The notes: generated from the sequence alone by a model not told the origin. DNA of 64,000 nucleotides from Pseudocercospora fijiensis CIRAD86 (GCF_000340215.1 NW_006921546.1:380788-444787); one strand, 5' to 3'. Shown: positions 43,786 through 56,488, counted from the first letter of the stretch. Translations and numbers: made by a program.

Positions 43786-44290
43786 ACTCGCTATAGATAG
43801 CCTACTTAGCCTCGATGCGTATAAGTTCCGTACTGCTTAACTTCCCGTTATCTAGTTCCTTATCCGATCTAGCCTCCCGGCTACTAGATCTATATCCTAC
43901 TACTACGGCTACTACTACCGACTCGCTATAGATAGCCTACTTAGCCTCGATTCGTATAAGTTCCGTACTACTTAACTTCCCGTTATCTAGTTTCCTTGTC
44001 CTATCTAGCCTCCTAGCTACTAGATCTATATCCTACTACTACTATTACTACTACTAACTCGCTACGGATATCCTACTCGGCCTCGATTCGTATAAGTTCC
44101 GATATGCTTTACTTCTCGCTATCTAGTTTCTTTATCCTATCTAGCCTCTCGGCTACTAGATCTATATCCTATTACTACCGCTACTAGCCCTAACTCGCGG
44201 CGGATAGCCTAATTAGTCTCGACTTGTACGATTTATATACTACTTTAGGTCCCGCTATCTAGTTTCTTATCTTTTATAGTATCTCGTTAT
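43786..44290 (+). repeat. 135/136-bp minisatellite, four units
   Basis: Units begin CTCGCTATAGATAGCC at 43,787, CTCGCTATAGATAG at 43,922, CTCGCTACGGATATCC at 44,058 and CTCGCGGCGGATAGCC at 44,194. Each contains CGTATAAGTTCCG and CTAGATCTATATCC and ends in a CTACTAC run. Unit length (135, 136, 136) is not a constant multiple of three, so it is not a coding repeat. Divergence rises from first to fourth unit. Confidence 0.92.
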
Positions 44291-44360
44291 AATTCTCGGT
44301 AGAAGTACTATATAGGTTTCGTCGCCGTCGAAGTTATACTATAGTTAACGAAAGTCGAGG

Positions 44361-44566
44361 CTAATAACGCCGTAGGCTCGGATCTAGTACTAGTATATTA
44401 AAAGGGCGTATAAGGCTATAATTGTTATTAAGTACCTAATCCCTTTGTTATAGGCGAAGGCAGACAGCTCTACCTATAACGAAGAGATTAGCTATTTAAT
44501 TATAATTCTAGCCTTATACGCCCTTTTAATATACTAGTACTAGATCCGAGCCTATAGCGTTATTAG
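44361..44566. mobile_element. 206-bp foldback / MITE-like palindrome
   Basis: The left arm CTAATAACGCCGTAGGCTCG pairs with the right arm ending CGAGCCTATAGCGTTATTAG. The pairing continues inward through CTAGTACTAGTATATTAAAA and GGGCGTATAAGGCT for about 90 bp per arm, around a loop of roughly 20 bp. The terminal TA could be a TA target duplication of Tc1/mariner-type elements. No coding capacity. Confidence 0.85.
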
Positions 44567-45189
44567 TTTTATATCTAGTTCGGGCGCCGGATTACTAATA
44601 TATATATCTAGTATAGGTAAATACGGCCTTAGTCGTATAGCTAAAGATATTATAGTAGTAGTATATAAATTGCTAAAGTTTATTCTCCTAATATTAACTT
44701 CTTCTTCTTCTTCTTCTTCTACTAGACGAGACTACTCTTATCCGGCGTTAAAAACCTAATAATAGCTACTATAACTCTTAGCTAGAACGCTAAACAAATA
44801 GGTATAGCTACGCTCGCAAAGGAGGTTAGGCTACGTAGTATACTAGTAGACAGATAGATATAGCCTTTATTATACGGCTAGATAGGTAGTAGGTTACTAT
44901 CTTAATTATTAAAGTTTATCCGCCTTAAAATTAATTTCGTCTTTTATAACTAGTAGTTAGCGGGTCGTGCTCTACCTTAAAGTCCTAAATGTACCTATAG
45001 CTAAACCCTATATAGATCTTGTTAGCGATACTATAGTCGACGACTATACCCGCGAGTAGGTTCTAAAAATTATTCTATATATCCTGCCTACGAGTCGGGT
45101 AGAAGGGAGTATAATAAGGCTTACTAACGATAATTACGGTTATCCTCGGTTACTTCTCCTTACTACTATAGAGCTTTATAAAGGCCTTT
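44567..45189. other. Unassigned interval with a (CTT) run
   Basis: Contains seven CTT triplets at 44,698-44,720. No coding frame was recognised on either strand. Confidence 0.4.
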
Positions 45190-45386
45190 TATTAGGGCTA
45201 AAGAGGCTATACGTAATTAGTATATAACTAGGCCGAGTAAAGCTAGGGTCTTAATGCCTTAGGTAGGGCTTAGCGCTTAGTATTAGGCTAACTTACCTGC
45301 CTTCCTCCCTCTCCTCCTAGACCCTTATCGAATACTACTCGTACCTACTACTACCCTACCTACCTACTAATATAACCATTCTTATA
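45190..45386 (+). mobile_element. Solo LTR of element A
   Basis: A 197-bp LTR (start TATTAGGGCTAAAG, end ATTCTTATA) flanked by a perfect CCTTT duplication (45,185-45,189 and 45,387-45,391), with no internal sequence. It therefore arose by LTR-LTR recombination after insertion. Confidence 0.95.
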
Positions 45387-45689
45387 CCTTTTTAGGACTA
45401 CCTAGGTTCCTATATAGTATATTGCCTCGATTGCTCTTACGGTTAATAACTAGGACCGACTACTTATTAAATTTTCTAGGTCTAGTAAACATAACGCTCT
45501 ATAAGTTCTAGTAGTCCTTCTACGGTATATTAGGTTTCGAATTCGAACTATAGCCTACGCGAGAAGTATCTAGGATACGGCCGGGCACTATAATTATACT
45601 AGTACCTACCGAGAAGCTAAATAGCTTTACGGAAGTTAACTAATAATTACTAGTAGGATTGGTAAGACGGAAGAGCCGCGGACTATTCC

Positions 45690-47060
45690 TAAGCCTAGTA
45701 CCGGGAGTTCCGGTAATAGATATAGCATTAAGCTTTAGAAATATAGCTACGAATTTAAGTATCTTAGAGGTCTAGTTGCTACTAAGTAGGCGTCGATAAG
45801 GCTAACTAGGACGGACTATATATAGCTCGGTAGGTAGGTATTAGGGATTAGCGCGTATACTAACGTTAATTGCCGGACTATCTAGGTATCTAGGGGTAAT
45901 TCCGTAATATTAACGGAAGTAATTATTTATAGTAATCTATCGCGTTATAGTATTCGGAATACTATAGTCGGTAAGGTAGAATCTAACCTAGTTAGTATTA
46001 CTAAAACACTAAACCTAGATCTTATCGGTAGCCTTCGCGAAGCCGATAATAGGCCTAATCTTAACTCTAAACGGCTTTTGCTCGCTATCTTTTATATAGG
46101 CTATATCGACTTTTAATATACGGAAGAAAGCTTTAGGCTTATTAAGATTGTCGATACGTACTTCGTCCTAGTTCTATATAATAACTTTAATCGTTTTTTG
46201 TTATAATCTCCCTACGCGTACTAAATATATTAGCTTATATATAGGCCGTAAAACCTCCTCGATTGTCCCTATAATCGAGTGCCCGTAGCGAACGGGCTAT
46301 TTTAGTAGTTAAGGTCGTTCTAGACCCGGCTAGCGTTCTACTTAAGCTTAGAGTCGATGCTTCTCGTAAGTCTACGTACTCTATTTAAAAGTTAGACCGT
46401 ATTATCGGAGGAGTACTTTCGTATTTTCCTATCTACGTCTAGGGCGCCTACTTCCTTATCGTCGAACCTAGTCTCGAAAGCGAGACAACCTCCTTAGCCT
46501 ATATTAAAAATTTTATTATCTTAATTAAAACCGACTAAAAGTCTCTCTCTTTTCGAGTATACGTCCCTCTCGGTATATATATCGAAATAGTCTTAGCTAA
46601 GCGAAGCTTCGCCTTCTATATCGACGAGATAAGATTTTCTACTATATAAGTCTAAAGTCTATATCTAGAGAGTATAGAGGGCCGAAAGTATAATCTCCGT
46701 ATTCTAGCTCGTATAGAGGAGGATATAATTACTAAGTAGCGGCTATAGTAGAAAGATAGATAGGAGACGTTTAATTTAGAGAAGGCAGACTATCTATAGG
46801 CTAAAGTTAGTAAGATAGTACCTTAGATAGATACCGTTAGGTTAGAGAATAAGGGACCGTTTATTCGGCTAGAGGGCTATAAGGAAGCTTAGGGCTCGAA
46901 GTGCTAGAGATTCCCTTTTAGTAGTTATTTCGCTAGTTTATACGCGTCGAAGGATAATATAGCGAGAATAAGAAAAGATATAGTTATAGGATACTCCGAG
47001 AGTAAGTAAGGTAACTTAGTAGTAGTTAAGATCTAAATTATCCCGAAGCAAACTATTATT
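45690..47060 (+). pseudogene. Unidentified coding relic upstream of element E
   Basis: Two + strand open stretches with RIP-type stops. The first runs about 45,690-46,205 ('SYEFKYLRGLVATK', 'RTIVGKVESNLVSITK'-like text read as 'NTIVGKVESNLVSITKTLNL', 'NSKRLLLAIFYIGYIDF'). The second, in another frame, runs about 46,375-47,060 ('GAYFLIVEPSLESETTSLAY', 'RVYVPLGIYIEIVLAKRSFA', 'KGPFIRLEGYKEA'). They look like one gene split by a frameshift or intron. I recognise no domain. It could belong to the sequence that element E entered, or overlap the unplaced 5' LTR of E. Confidence 0.45.
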
Positions 47061-48020
47061 AGCTAGTAACCAGCCCTATATATATAGGCTAGGGTTTAAG
47101 CCTACAAAAGAGGCCTCCTTCTATATAGTAGATATACTATTAACCTCGTATAGTATATTATTTATATTAAGCTTCTATAATGCCTATATTATAGAGCTCT
47201 AGTTATTAGCCTAAGCGACAGTCTTGTTATCCTATCTTATTAAATATAGCTACCTATATTGTTATAGGTTATATTACTCTCGGTTGCCTATACTATTACT
47301 ACTACTAGTAGTAGTAGTAGTATTAGTTTCCGTCCTTTATTAGAGCCGAAGGTAGGGCTATCTCTTTATATCTAATAGGTATAGGTATATCGAAGGTAGT
47401 CTTAGGGTACGAATAGCTATAACTAGAGCGAGGGTACGATAAAAGCCTACGATATAGACGATATAGACGTATCTCGAGGGGCTATTATAATAAGCAAAGA
47501 ACCTCTTAACGAGGGCATCGCTTTAACCTCGAAAAGCTACAAACCCTTAGGACTATTATAGCTTAGGGCCTAGTCTACTACTATAGCTAGCTTCTAAGGA
47601 CTCGGCTCTAGGTCGAAGACCTATTACGTACCGCTCGCTCGAGATAAGCCCCGCCTAAGGAGGAGATAGATTAATTACCTATCGACCTTACTAGGTCCCG
47701 CTAAGACTATCGATAGATAGCAAATTCTAAAATCTAGATTATAGGTCGGATAGCCGGGGAGTCTCTCTATTAATCGGGTAGATTGTTCCTAGATTCGTAG
47801 CCTCGCTTAGATAGTGCTTAGCCTTCTACTAAGAAAAGAAGGTTACCGCCCCCCTACGTTACTAAAGGAGATAACGATAGTTAGTAAAGGAGCTAGTTTC
47901 TAGGATCTAGGTATAAATAGAGATTATAGTCCCTTCCTCTAAGCGGCTTTCGTCTAAGTTTACTAAGTTTACTAAATTAAGCTCCTAGAGGTGTTTAAGC
48001 GACCCCTAGGAGGCTAAATC
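47061..48020 (+). other. Element E 5' LTR end, primer-binding region and leader
   Basis: At about 47,336-47,362 TTTATTAGAGCCGAAGG then TAGGGCTATCT matches the sequence after the element B 5' LTR and resembles an initiator-Met tRNA binding site (TATCAGAGCC with CpA to TpA). The LTR must end just before it, but its start cannot be placed because the 3' LTR is outside the window. The leader has no supported coding frame. Confidence 0.5.
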
Positions 48021-48047
48021 CTAATACTACCCTAGGGGTAATATTAG
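48021..48047 (+). promoter_or_regulatory. Stem-loop just upstream of element E gag
   Basis: CTAATACTACCC pairs with the following GGGGTAATATTAG. The same hairpin type recurs at 58,352 in E and 38,267 in C. Confidence 0.7.
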
Positions 48048-48129
48048 AAGAGAAACAGCCTAGTATACTATTTTCTCGCGTAGCAATATCGAAACTAAAT
48101 ATACTAAAACCACCTTTATATAGCATTTT

Positions 48130-49850
48130 ATTTTAACTATTTTATAAACAATCGAATAAGCTCTAGCGAAAACGAGTATTAAGAATTAGCGGAATCTTCT
48201 AAATCCGAAAACGCCCCTACTCCTATTAACAAGGAAATTAGGTAGCGACTAGTTAATATAAGCGCTACCTAACTAGGAGAGCCTCCTAGGCCCTCTACGC
48301 TAGAGGTACTCTATAATGTCCTTATAAAGATAATAGAGAAGCAAACTAAGCTCCTCCGTTAAAATAGGCGTCGCCTACCTAAGCTAGGAAGCGGTAGAAA
48401 CCCTTTATTCGAAGGGTAGAACGCTATAGCGTACGTAGAACGTTTCAAGAATAGCTTAGTTAAGTACGAACTCGATAAGGAATCCGACTAGTATAAGATC
48501 TAGTCCCTTATAAGGACTACTACTACTAAGCTTTACCGAACCCTTAGAACCCTAGTTAGCTACCTAGAAAAGGACGACAAGTCTAATACCGACTAGGAGA
48601 CCTTTAAGTAGGCCTTTCTAAGGGAGTATCGGGAGCGCGATAGCTGTCGTATTAAAGGTAGTCGCACGTAGCTCGAGGCCCTCTACTTAGTAAGGCGCCC
48701 TAAGGATAATAACCTAAAGGAGTATATCCGCGAATTTGTTAAGTTAGCGGAAGGTATCGACTAGAAGGACCTCGAAAATTCTTAGAGAACGAGGCTACTC
48801 CTCTAGGGGTTGCCGTAGCCTACGGCTTAGCGTATCTTCCGTCGCTATAAGCTTAGCAAGGCCGATCCTAAGAGCTTTAGGAGGTATAAAGAGGTCCTAG
48901 TATATATTAAGGCTAATATCGATAGCTCCGCCGATACGAGGAAGTTTATCTACGGCGAAGATAGGAATAACCTAGTATAGGTTAGAAACGAAGCTATAGG
49001 AAATAGGGGACCTAAGTTCCTTCCTAAATCGCAAAGCGGTCCTAAGACCGTAACGCCTACTATAACTAAACACTCTTAGGACGTTACGGACTTAGCTAAA
49101 TCCCTAGCCTAGCTTAACCTTAATAAGAAAGTATTATATCGAGTTAGGGAGGTTATTAATACTAGTATACTAGGGGATATACCACTAGTCTACTAGATTT
49201 CCGATCCTAACTATCCTAAAGCCCCTTTAGTTAATATCTACGCTATATAGAAGATCTATTCTAACTTAGATAGCAAGTGCTAGATATATAGCGGGTTTAA
49301 ATATATCTAATCGGCCTGCCCTATCTAGAAAGATCTTCTTAATAGGAAGCTTGTTATATAAGTAAATAGTCGGTTCTACTATATAGACACCGGCGACAAG
49401 ATTAACTTTAAATAGAATCGGAGAGCCCTAAAGCTACCTTAACTAAGGAACCTTCTAGAGAAGAAGTATAGTAGTAAGATCGAGTTTAAGGAAGCTAGAA
49501 GTAGTACCCTCGCCGCTATTGCTAAACGGGAAACTTAGAAGGTTAGGGCTAAATAGGTTAAGGAGCGAAGTAGTAATAGTACTACTAAGGCCGTTAAAGT
49601 TAACTCTGTTTCTTAGGACTAGGACGCAGTCGCTAACGTTTACGCGGTTACGAAGAATAGCGTAGGTACCTACGCTACTACGAGGTCCTAAACCTAGTCC
49701 TAAGCTAAGGGCAAAGGCCCGTAGAACCCTACTCGCCCTAGTACGGCAGCCCCTACTAGGATACTAAAAAGCAAGGCAGCCGATAAGGCTAAGTAATAGC
49801 GAGAGTTAACCGCTAAACTAAGACTCTCTAGATAGCTAGAGACCGCGCTA
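48130..49850 (+). pseudogene. Element E gag
   Basis: A capsid-like domain carries 'LFEG.NAIAYVERFKNSLV', 'FK.AFLREYRERDSCRIKGS', 'NLKEYIREFVKLAEGID' and 'TRLLL.GLP.PTA.RIFRRY'. It is followed near 49,274-49,325 by a damaged knuckle 'KC.IYSGFKYI.SACP' (CxxC...H...C) and a basic tail. This follows a typical Gypsy Gag layout. The start is near 48,130, downstream of the hairpin; ATG is presumably ATA. Stops lie at Gln/Trp positions. Confidence 0.85.
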
Positions 49851-49899
49851 CCCGAGCTAGCACTATATCTATAGAGAGCCTAGCTATCCTAGAGACTCT

Positions 49900-50819
49900 A
49901 GAGGTTGATATAGAAGATAATACTACCGATATTAGTAGTACCCTAGGTCTAGCTAACCTACCGGCCTATAAGCGGAAGTTAGCCGACCCTAAGAGCTTTC
50001 GCTTTAATAGGTATATAAAGAAGTATAGTACTAGCCCTACTAACTCTTTAGATATAAAGGCAAACGCGCTCTTCTAAGCTTTATAGTTGTTAGACCTTAA
50101 GTCTAACGTATCTATAGGAGAGCTACTAGTATACGGTTTACCTACTAACCTATTCTAGAGTAGAATCCCTAACGATACTACCTTTATAAAAGACCTCGCT
50201 ATCTTCTAAAGAAAATAGAGACGAGAAGACTATATCGATATCTCTTCCCTATAGTTCCTCCCTAAATTTTAAGGTACCCTAGAGTTAGTAGGAGACGAAT
50301 CGGTAATCTTTAAGAACTAGAAGACTATCGATAATACTAACGAAGAGGGGGTTAAGGAGATAGGCCGAGGTAATAGTAATAATACCTCGGACTCTGCTTT
50401 AGTTTTAGTTTCTATTAAGGCTGTCCGATTTACTAGCTAATAAATCGGTCGAGTAGGACCTCCTCGACCTAATAAACTTTACTCTATCCCTAATAATATA
50501 GACCTTTCCGTAGTTACCCGTTCCTTCGCCGTCGTCCCTACTATCTATATTTAAGTTACTATCGGAAGCTATAGTTAGTAGATACTAGCAATACTTAATA
50601 ATAGTTCGGAGTTACTTATTATAAGTAAGCGTTAGGCTAAATAGCTTAAGCTACTAATAAATAGAGACATTTCCCTCGGTATATAGGGAGTAAATAGGGA
50701 GGTTGCGCTAGTAGGTACCTACTATAATATTATAGTAGACGCCTTCGGTATATACTTTTCCTTTACCTTCTAGATTACTGCCGACCTAAATACGCTAATT
50801 ATTCTAGGTCGACTATAGT
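49900..50819 (+). pseudogene. Element E protease region (5' of A2)
   Basis: 'ILAILNNSSELLIISKRQAK' stands where retropepsins have I-L-D-T/S-G-S-E-x-x-x-I-S; the catalytic Asp is Asn. It is followed by 'AFGIYFSFTFQITADLNTL' and 'IILGRLQLL', the ILGRPWL end. The frame is interrupted right there by A2 (duplicated target ATAGT) and continues at 57,925. Confidence 0.82.
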
Positions 50820-51016
50820 TGTTAGGGCTAAAGAGGCTATACGTAATTGGTATGTAACTAGGCCGAGTAAAGCTAGGGTCTTAGTGCCTTAGGCAGGGCT
50901 TAGCGCTTAGTAATAGGCTAACTCTCCTACCTTCCTCCCTCTCCTCTTAGATCCTTATCGAATACTACCTGTTCCTACTACTACCCTATCCACCTGCTAA
51001 TATAACCCTTCTTATA
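50820..51016 (+). repeat. A2 5' LTR
   Basis: Begins with an unmutated TGTTAGGGCTAAAG and ends CTTCTTATA. Confidence 0.95.
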
Positions 51017-51269
51017 TAGTATTCGATCTACCCTTTAAGGGCAGTAGCTAGATAGTCCTTATTTTAAGCTTTTAGCGGTATAGCCCCGAAAATCGTTAAT
51101 CTAACTATATTACGCCCGAAGAACGGGACCTATACGTACTATTCTATTAAAACAACCGTACTAATTATTAAGCAAGGCCTTCTATACGGTCTATTATACC
51201 GAGTTAATCGTATTAGGCCGATATCTACTAATTCCGCTATATCCGTACTATAAGGGGCTACAATATATT

Positions 51270-52620
51270 ATCGGTGCTACCCCTTATTATAATAGCCGGC
51301 TTATTACGAAGCAACAACAACCGCGGCGCCGCTAGCAGCGCTAGTAATAATAACACTAGTAGTATATAGCCTATTAAGGAGCCTATAGTTCTAGGCGATA
51401 ATCTAGAATTGCCCGTTAACGACATTCTTAATAACATTATTAATCGTCGATATAGCTAACTAGCCTTTAGCCCTTAACTAGTAGGGAGACTTTAAGAAGC
51501 TACTTAAAGCAGGCTTACTGCCTTACGTTAAGAGCAATAGCTAAAGGATAACCTCCTCGAGCTTCGCCGCCTTTAGGAAGCCCTAACAACTACTACTAAA
51601 CTAATAGTAGGACCTTCTTTACTACCTATTTAAAAGAAGGATGCTAAACTTAAGGACTATACTATATTTAACGGCTCTAGTCGAAAGCAATACAACGACT
51701 ACATTCGTAACTATAAGCTTAATTAGCGAAACGTACTAAGGGCCCTTCTAGACGACTACTCGTTAGTCGTCTATGCTATACAGTATATTAATAGAGACCT
51801 AAAGCGCACCTAGGACGACTATATTAACTCCCTCGGTAATTAGACTGCTGTCTAGCAGCAAACCTATAAAACTATTATACTAGACACCCTTAGAAACTCT
51901 ATACTAAGGCAATAACACGCTTAGGACCTATATCTTCGAGCTAAACAAAAGACTAATTAATCGGCTCGCTTATTTAAGGCCTATTTAAAGACCCTCGAGG
52001 ATAACCTTCCGGCTAAGACTAATTCTATATAGATTTCCGAGATACGCCTAAAACTTAGATAGGAGCTTATTCTCGAATTAGACCGCCGCCGTGTGTTTGA
52101 ATAGGCTAACCTAATACGCATTCAATTTATAGTCGAGGTAGAAACAGCTAAACGAGCTGTCTAGCTCTAGTAACGACTAGAATTAAGGATCCGACCTACT
52201 AGTACTAACTATAGCAACCGTAGCAGCGGAGGAAACTAAGGTTCCTACTAAGACAATAATGCTAATAATAGGAATAGTAACAACGATCGTAGAAGAGGCC
52301 GTAGCCGACGGCTATATAGAGGAGGCCGTAATAGAGGCCGTAGAAGGGGCTCGTATCCCTATAGTGCTAACCGCTCTGCTAACAACAATAATAGCAGCTA
52401 TAGCAATCTCCCTACTAGACTGAAATGCTTTAACTATAATAGCACTAGCTATCTACTAGGCTAATACGACAAACCTAGGGATTAGGCCCGAATCGACCGT
52501 ACTACCGCTAATTACCGAAAGCACCTTTTAGTAGCTAACGCTACCCCTATAGGCTAACCTTCTAACTAGTCGAAAAAAGATTAGGCGCCGCACTAACTAT
52601 TAGCCTCGTGCGGCGTAAGA
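51270..52620 (+). pseudogene. A2 gag
   Basis: Collinear with A1 gag. It has the Asn/Ser/Pro-rich start, then 'LPVNDI'-type residues, the capsid-like part and the knuckle 'CFNYNSTSYLLG.Y' (52,426-52,467), where one Cys became Tyr, the His is Tyr and the last Cys is Tyr. Confidence 0.85.
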
Positions 52621-52649
52621 CTATCGATATTGTGCTAGCTATTATACGT

Positions 52650-53210
52650 ACCTATCTCGTATCGGACTCGTATAGCACTAATTATAAGACTAAGGTTATA
52701 CTAGATCTAGGAAATTCAGTTAGTACCCTTATTAGCTATCGCCTAGCTAAGTAATTAGACCTTCGACAATTGCCTAGGACTAACCTACTAACCCTTGCTT
52801 AGTTTAATAACGCTCGGCACTTAACCTATAGAGCCTACTATGTTTATATAGTACTAAGAGACGACCTTAGTAATAAGCGCCTTCTAGATTTTACTACCTA
52901 CGTAGTAGACATAGATAGCCTTCTATCCGATATTGTTATTAGCAACCCTATCCTTAAGCACTACGCTATAGCTATAGACTTAGGCAGTTAGTAATAGCGA
53001 TTTAGAATCGCTAGGAAAGAGGATATTAAACACATTAATGTTAGCGAGTGCCCTAACGATATTAGGGTCCTATTTATTAGCAACCTAACCCTAGCGGACC
53101 CGACTACCGACCTGCTCGGTAGTAATAACGATAAACTAGTGCCCCCTAATAGTATAGACCCTAAATAGCTTACTCGTATACTAGAGCCTATTCGAGAGAC
53201 CTATATCGAC
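52650..53210 (+). pseudogene. A2 protease and linker
   Basis: 'ILDLGNSVSTLISYRLAK' (near 52,701) is the retropepsin-type loop. The following 'DFTTYVVDIDSL' and 'IVISNPILKHYAIAIDLG' agree with A1. Confidence 0.65.
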
Positions 53211-54590
53211 GTGTTTAAACACTACCTAGTATCGACGTTGCCTATATTTAAAGAGACGGATTATAAGATTAATATTATAGAGGGTAAAGAGGTTCCTTTT
53301 AGACTACTCTACAACCTTAGTAAGCGTAAACTCGCTATATTGCGTGAATATCTAGATAAGAACCTAGCTAATAGTCGAATTCGATATAGCAATAGCCCTA
53401 CTATTGCACTAATCCTATTTGCTCTAAAGAAGGATAGTAGCCTACGCCTATATATTAATTACCGTAGACTTAATGCTATTACTATTAAAGACCGCTGTCT
53501 ACTTCCGCTTATTAATAAGACCCTCGATCGCCTTTCTAGTACCTACTACTACACTATATTAGATATTAAGGATGCGTACTACCGTATCTGTATTCGTAAG
53601 GGCGATAAATAGAAAACAGCCTTCTATACTCGCTATAGCTATTTCGAGTACTTAGTTATACTATTTAGGCTAGCTAATGCCCCTACTACATTCTAGTCCT
53701 ATATTAATCGGGCCCTTTTAGGCCTATTAGACTACCTCTGTATAGTTTACCTAGATAATATCCTAGTCTATACCTATTTACCTAATATTATAGAACACTA
53801 GGCTATAGTACGCAAGGTGCTCGACTGCCTACGGGCCTATAGACTATATTGCAAGCCTTCTAAATGTACCTTTACTGCTAAAGAGGTAGCCTTCCTTAGC
53901 TTCCTCGTATTAACCGAGGGTATTAAGGCTAATCCTAATCGGATTAAGACTATTACTAAGTAGCTAATACCTACTAGCATTAAGGAACTCTAATTATTCC
54001 TAGGTTTTGCTAACTTCTATCGTCGCTTTATTAAGAGCTATTTACGGCATATAATGCCCCTAACTAAGCTTACTAAAACTAAGACTAACCTATCTAGGGA
54101 ATTTAAATAGACTAACAAAACACAAGCCGCTTTTAACGGTCTAAAGAAACGATTTACTAAAGTCCCCTTATTATACTATTTCGTACTAAGCAAGCAGATC
54201 CGAATTGAGACTAACGCTTTACAGTTCGCTATATTAGCTATTATGTTATAACAGGCTAATAACACCTACTAGCACCTAATTGCCTTCTTCTTACGGAAGA
54301 TAATCGATATAGAACGTCGATACGAGACCTACGAGTAAGAGCTCTTAGCAATCGTAGAAGCCTTTAAGTACTAGCGCTACTATCTCGATAGTGTATAGTA
54401 TACTATTTAGGTCTATACGGACTATAACAACCTGCGTAGTATTACTAAGGTTATAAGAGTTATAGGTCGATAGGCTAGATAGGCCGTCTACCTCGCTAGG
54501 TTCGATTTTAATATATTATACTAGCTAGGCGTAAGTAACCCTACCGATAGCCTATCGAGGCGACCTAATTACGACAGCGAGACTTAGTAT
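53211..54590 (+). pseudogene. A2 reverse transcriptase and RNase H
   Basis: The open stretch 53,211-53,612 covers 'LRLYINYRRLNAITI' and 'ILDIKDAYYRICIRKGDK'. The catalytic box near 53,740 is 'CIVYLDNILVYTYL', again YLDN instead of YLDD. 'FLSFLVLTEGIKANPNRI' and '[19 protein letters not shown]' follow, then RNase H ending 'NPTDSLSRRPNYDS'. The + strand equivalent of 27,160-25,760 in A1. Confidence 0.93.
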
Positions 54591-54939
54591 ATTAATTTAT
54601 TGTTTCTAACCCTATAGCATAAGATTGCTATAGCCCGTATTATTAATAAGCAAGCGTAGGATAAGCGGACTTCCGGACCCCGCGGCGGCAACAAATACTA
54701 TAGCGGAGTTGTCGTTCTTCTAGTACGCGTTAGAAAGGACGTAGATCGCTCGAGCTATAATAACTCGATTAAAGACATTGCTATCTATAGTAATAGCCTA
54801 TATAGCGATAGTACTATAGAAGAGGTTGTAGTAGTTCCGGCTGCTAGTGCTATTAGATACATATAATACGTACCTCGTTTAATAGCGAGGGTGCTATTAA
54901 ATAACCTTACGAATAGGGATAGTTAATCGTTTTATAGAC

Positions 54940-55870
54940 GAGCTGTTATAGGCTTAGTAGAGGGACGCCTTTGCTATTAAACGTATTAATAGGCTTATAA
55001 GTAGACGGGCGACTCGATCTAGTAAGAGTAACAATTAGTCGATCGACGACAAAGGTTACTTAAAGTTTAAGGGTAGATACTATATTCCCGCTAAACAATC
55101 GATTAGATAAGAGCTTTTAAAGAGGCACTATAATAGTAAGCTCGCTAGTTACTATAGTATAGAGAGGTCGCACGAGTTACTATCGCGTATATACTACTAG
55201 CTAAATAGTAAGCGGCATATAAAGGAGTATATACAGACCTATATAGTATACTAGCGAGTTAAAGCACTAAAGCACTTACTATTTAGCGAGTTGTCTTTAC
55301 TCCCTATTCTAAAGAAGCCATTTGCTAAGCTTATAATAGATTTTATTATAGGCCTTCTGCCTGCTAAGCGTAGGGGCAGCAAGGATATATATAATACTAT
55401 CCTTATTATAGTAGATCGATTTACTAAAGGCGCTCGATATATCCCGGCGCGCAAAGATTAGACTGCTATTAATATAGCAGAGGCGCTATAGACTAATATC
55501 TTCTATACCTATTAGGGAACCCCTAAGGGGATAGTATCCGATCGTAGATCGATACTAATATCGCACTATTAGAGCGAAATATACCTGCAGCTAAGACTAA
55601 AGCATCGGCTATTAACAGCCTTCTATTTATAGACTAACGGTTAAACAGAGAGGTAGAATGCTACCCTATAGCAGTACCTACGCAGCTATATTAATAAGAA
55701 TCCCGAGGATTGGGTTAACCTCCTACAACTAGCTAAATTTGTATATAATAATAGTGTCTACTTATTAACTAAGGTGTTACTATATATAGCTATAATAGGC
55801 TAGAACGCTACTATGCTACAAGACCTACTACCGCTCGAGGCCGAGCGTAAGGAAAGGAAAGCGCGTTAAG
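54940..55870 (+). pseudogene. A2 integrase
   Basis: Includes 'ELLKRHYNSKLASYYSIERS', 'KLIIDFIIGLLPAKRRGSKD', 'TILIIVDRFTKGARYIPARKD' and a frame slip near 55,545, where A1 has the second catalytic Asp region. 'YNNSVYLLTKVLLYIA' follows. The minus frame at 55,251-55,454 is its antisense shadow. Confidence 0.88.
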
Positions 55871-56269
55871 TACCTAAGACACTAGCAGCTATTAAGAGGG
55901 TTTAAAAGATGCGAGAAATTCACTCTAAAATAGCTAACAAACTAGCAAAGGCCTAGGCCTATTAGAAGGCCTATTATAATAGGCACTATATGCTAATAAC
56001 CTTTAAGCAAGGCGACATAGTTATACTTAGTACGAAGAACCTCCGTATCCGCAAACACCTATCCCCTAATAGTAAAACAAGGCCTAAGCTCGTACTAAGA
56101 TATATTAGCCTATTCCGCATCCGAGAACCGAAGGGCATATAGGCCTACTAGTTATAGCTTCCTCCTTATTATACTATCTATAACACCTTCTACGTATCCC
56201 TCCTTAAACTATATTACTAGCGCGAAGGCGACGAAGCGCCTACTAAGCTAGAAGAAGTCTTAGCCGATA

Positions 56270-56450
56270 GGGAAGAGCTATAGTCTATAGAACGCATTCT
56301 AAAGCACCGGACTAGGTAAGGCAAGAAGGAATACCTATTAAGATAGCAAGGCTATTCGCCCAAATAGGACTCGTAGGAAGCTAAGGGTTCTTTTAAGAAT
56401 ATAACTAAGTTGCTAGATAAGTATTAGACTAGTATAAAGAATAAGAAGAA
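56270..56450 (+). pseudogene. A2 chromodomain (end of pol)
   Basis: 'SIERILKHRTR.GKKEYLLR' and '.GYSPK.DS.EAKGSFKNIT' match the A1 chromodomain. Downstream an extra C (AAGGGCCTATAATG) and a short insertion relative to A1 are shared with A3. Confidence 0.85.
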
Positions 56451-56488
56451 GACTAAGGGCCTATAATGTTACTAGAAAGGCCTAGGAT

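Noticed and set aside
55251..55454. 67-aa minus-strand frame
   Set aside because: Antisense shadow of the A2 integrase core, which is readable on the + strand.
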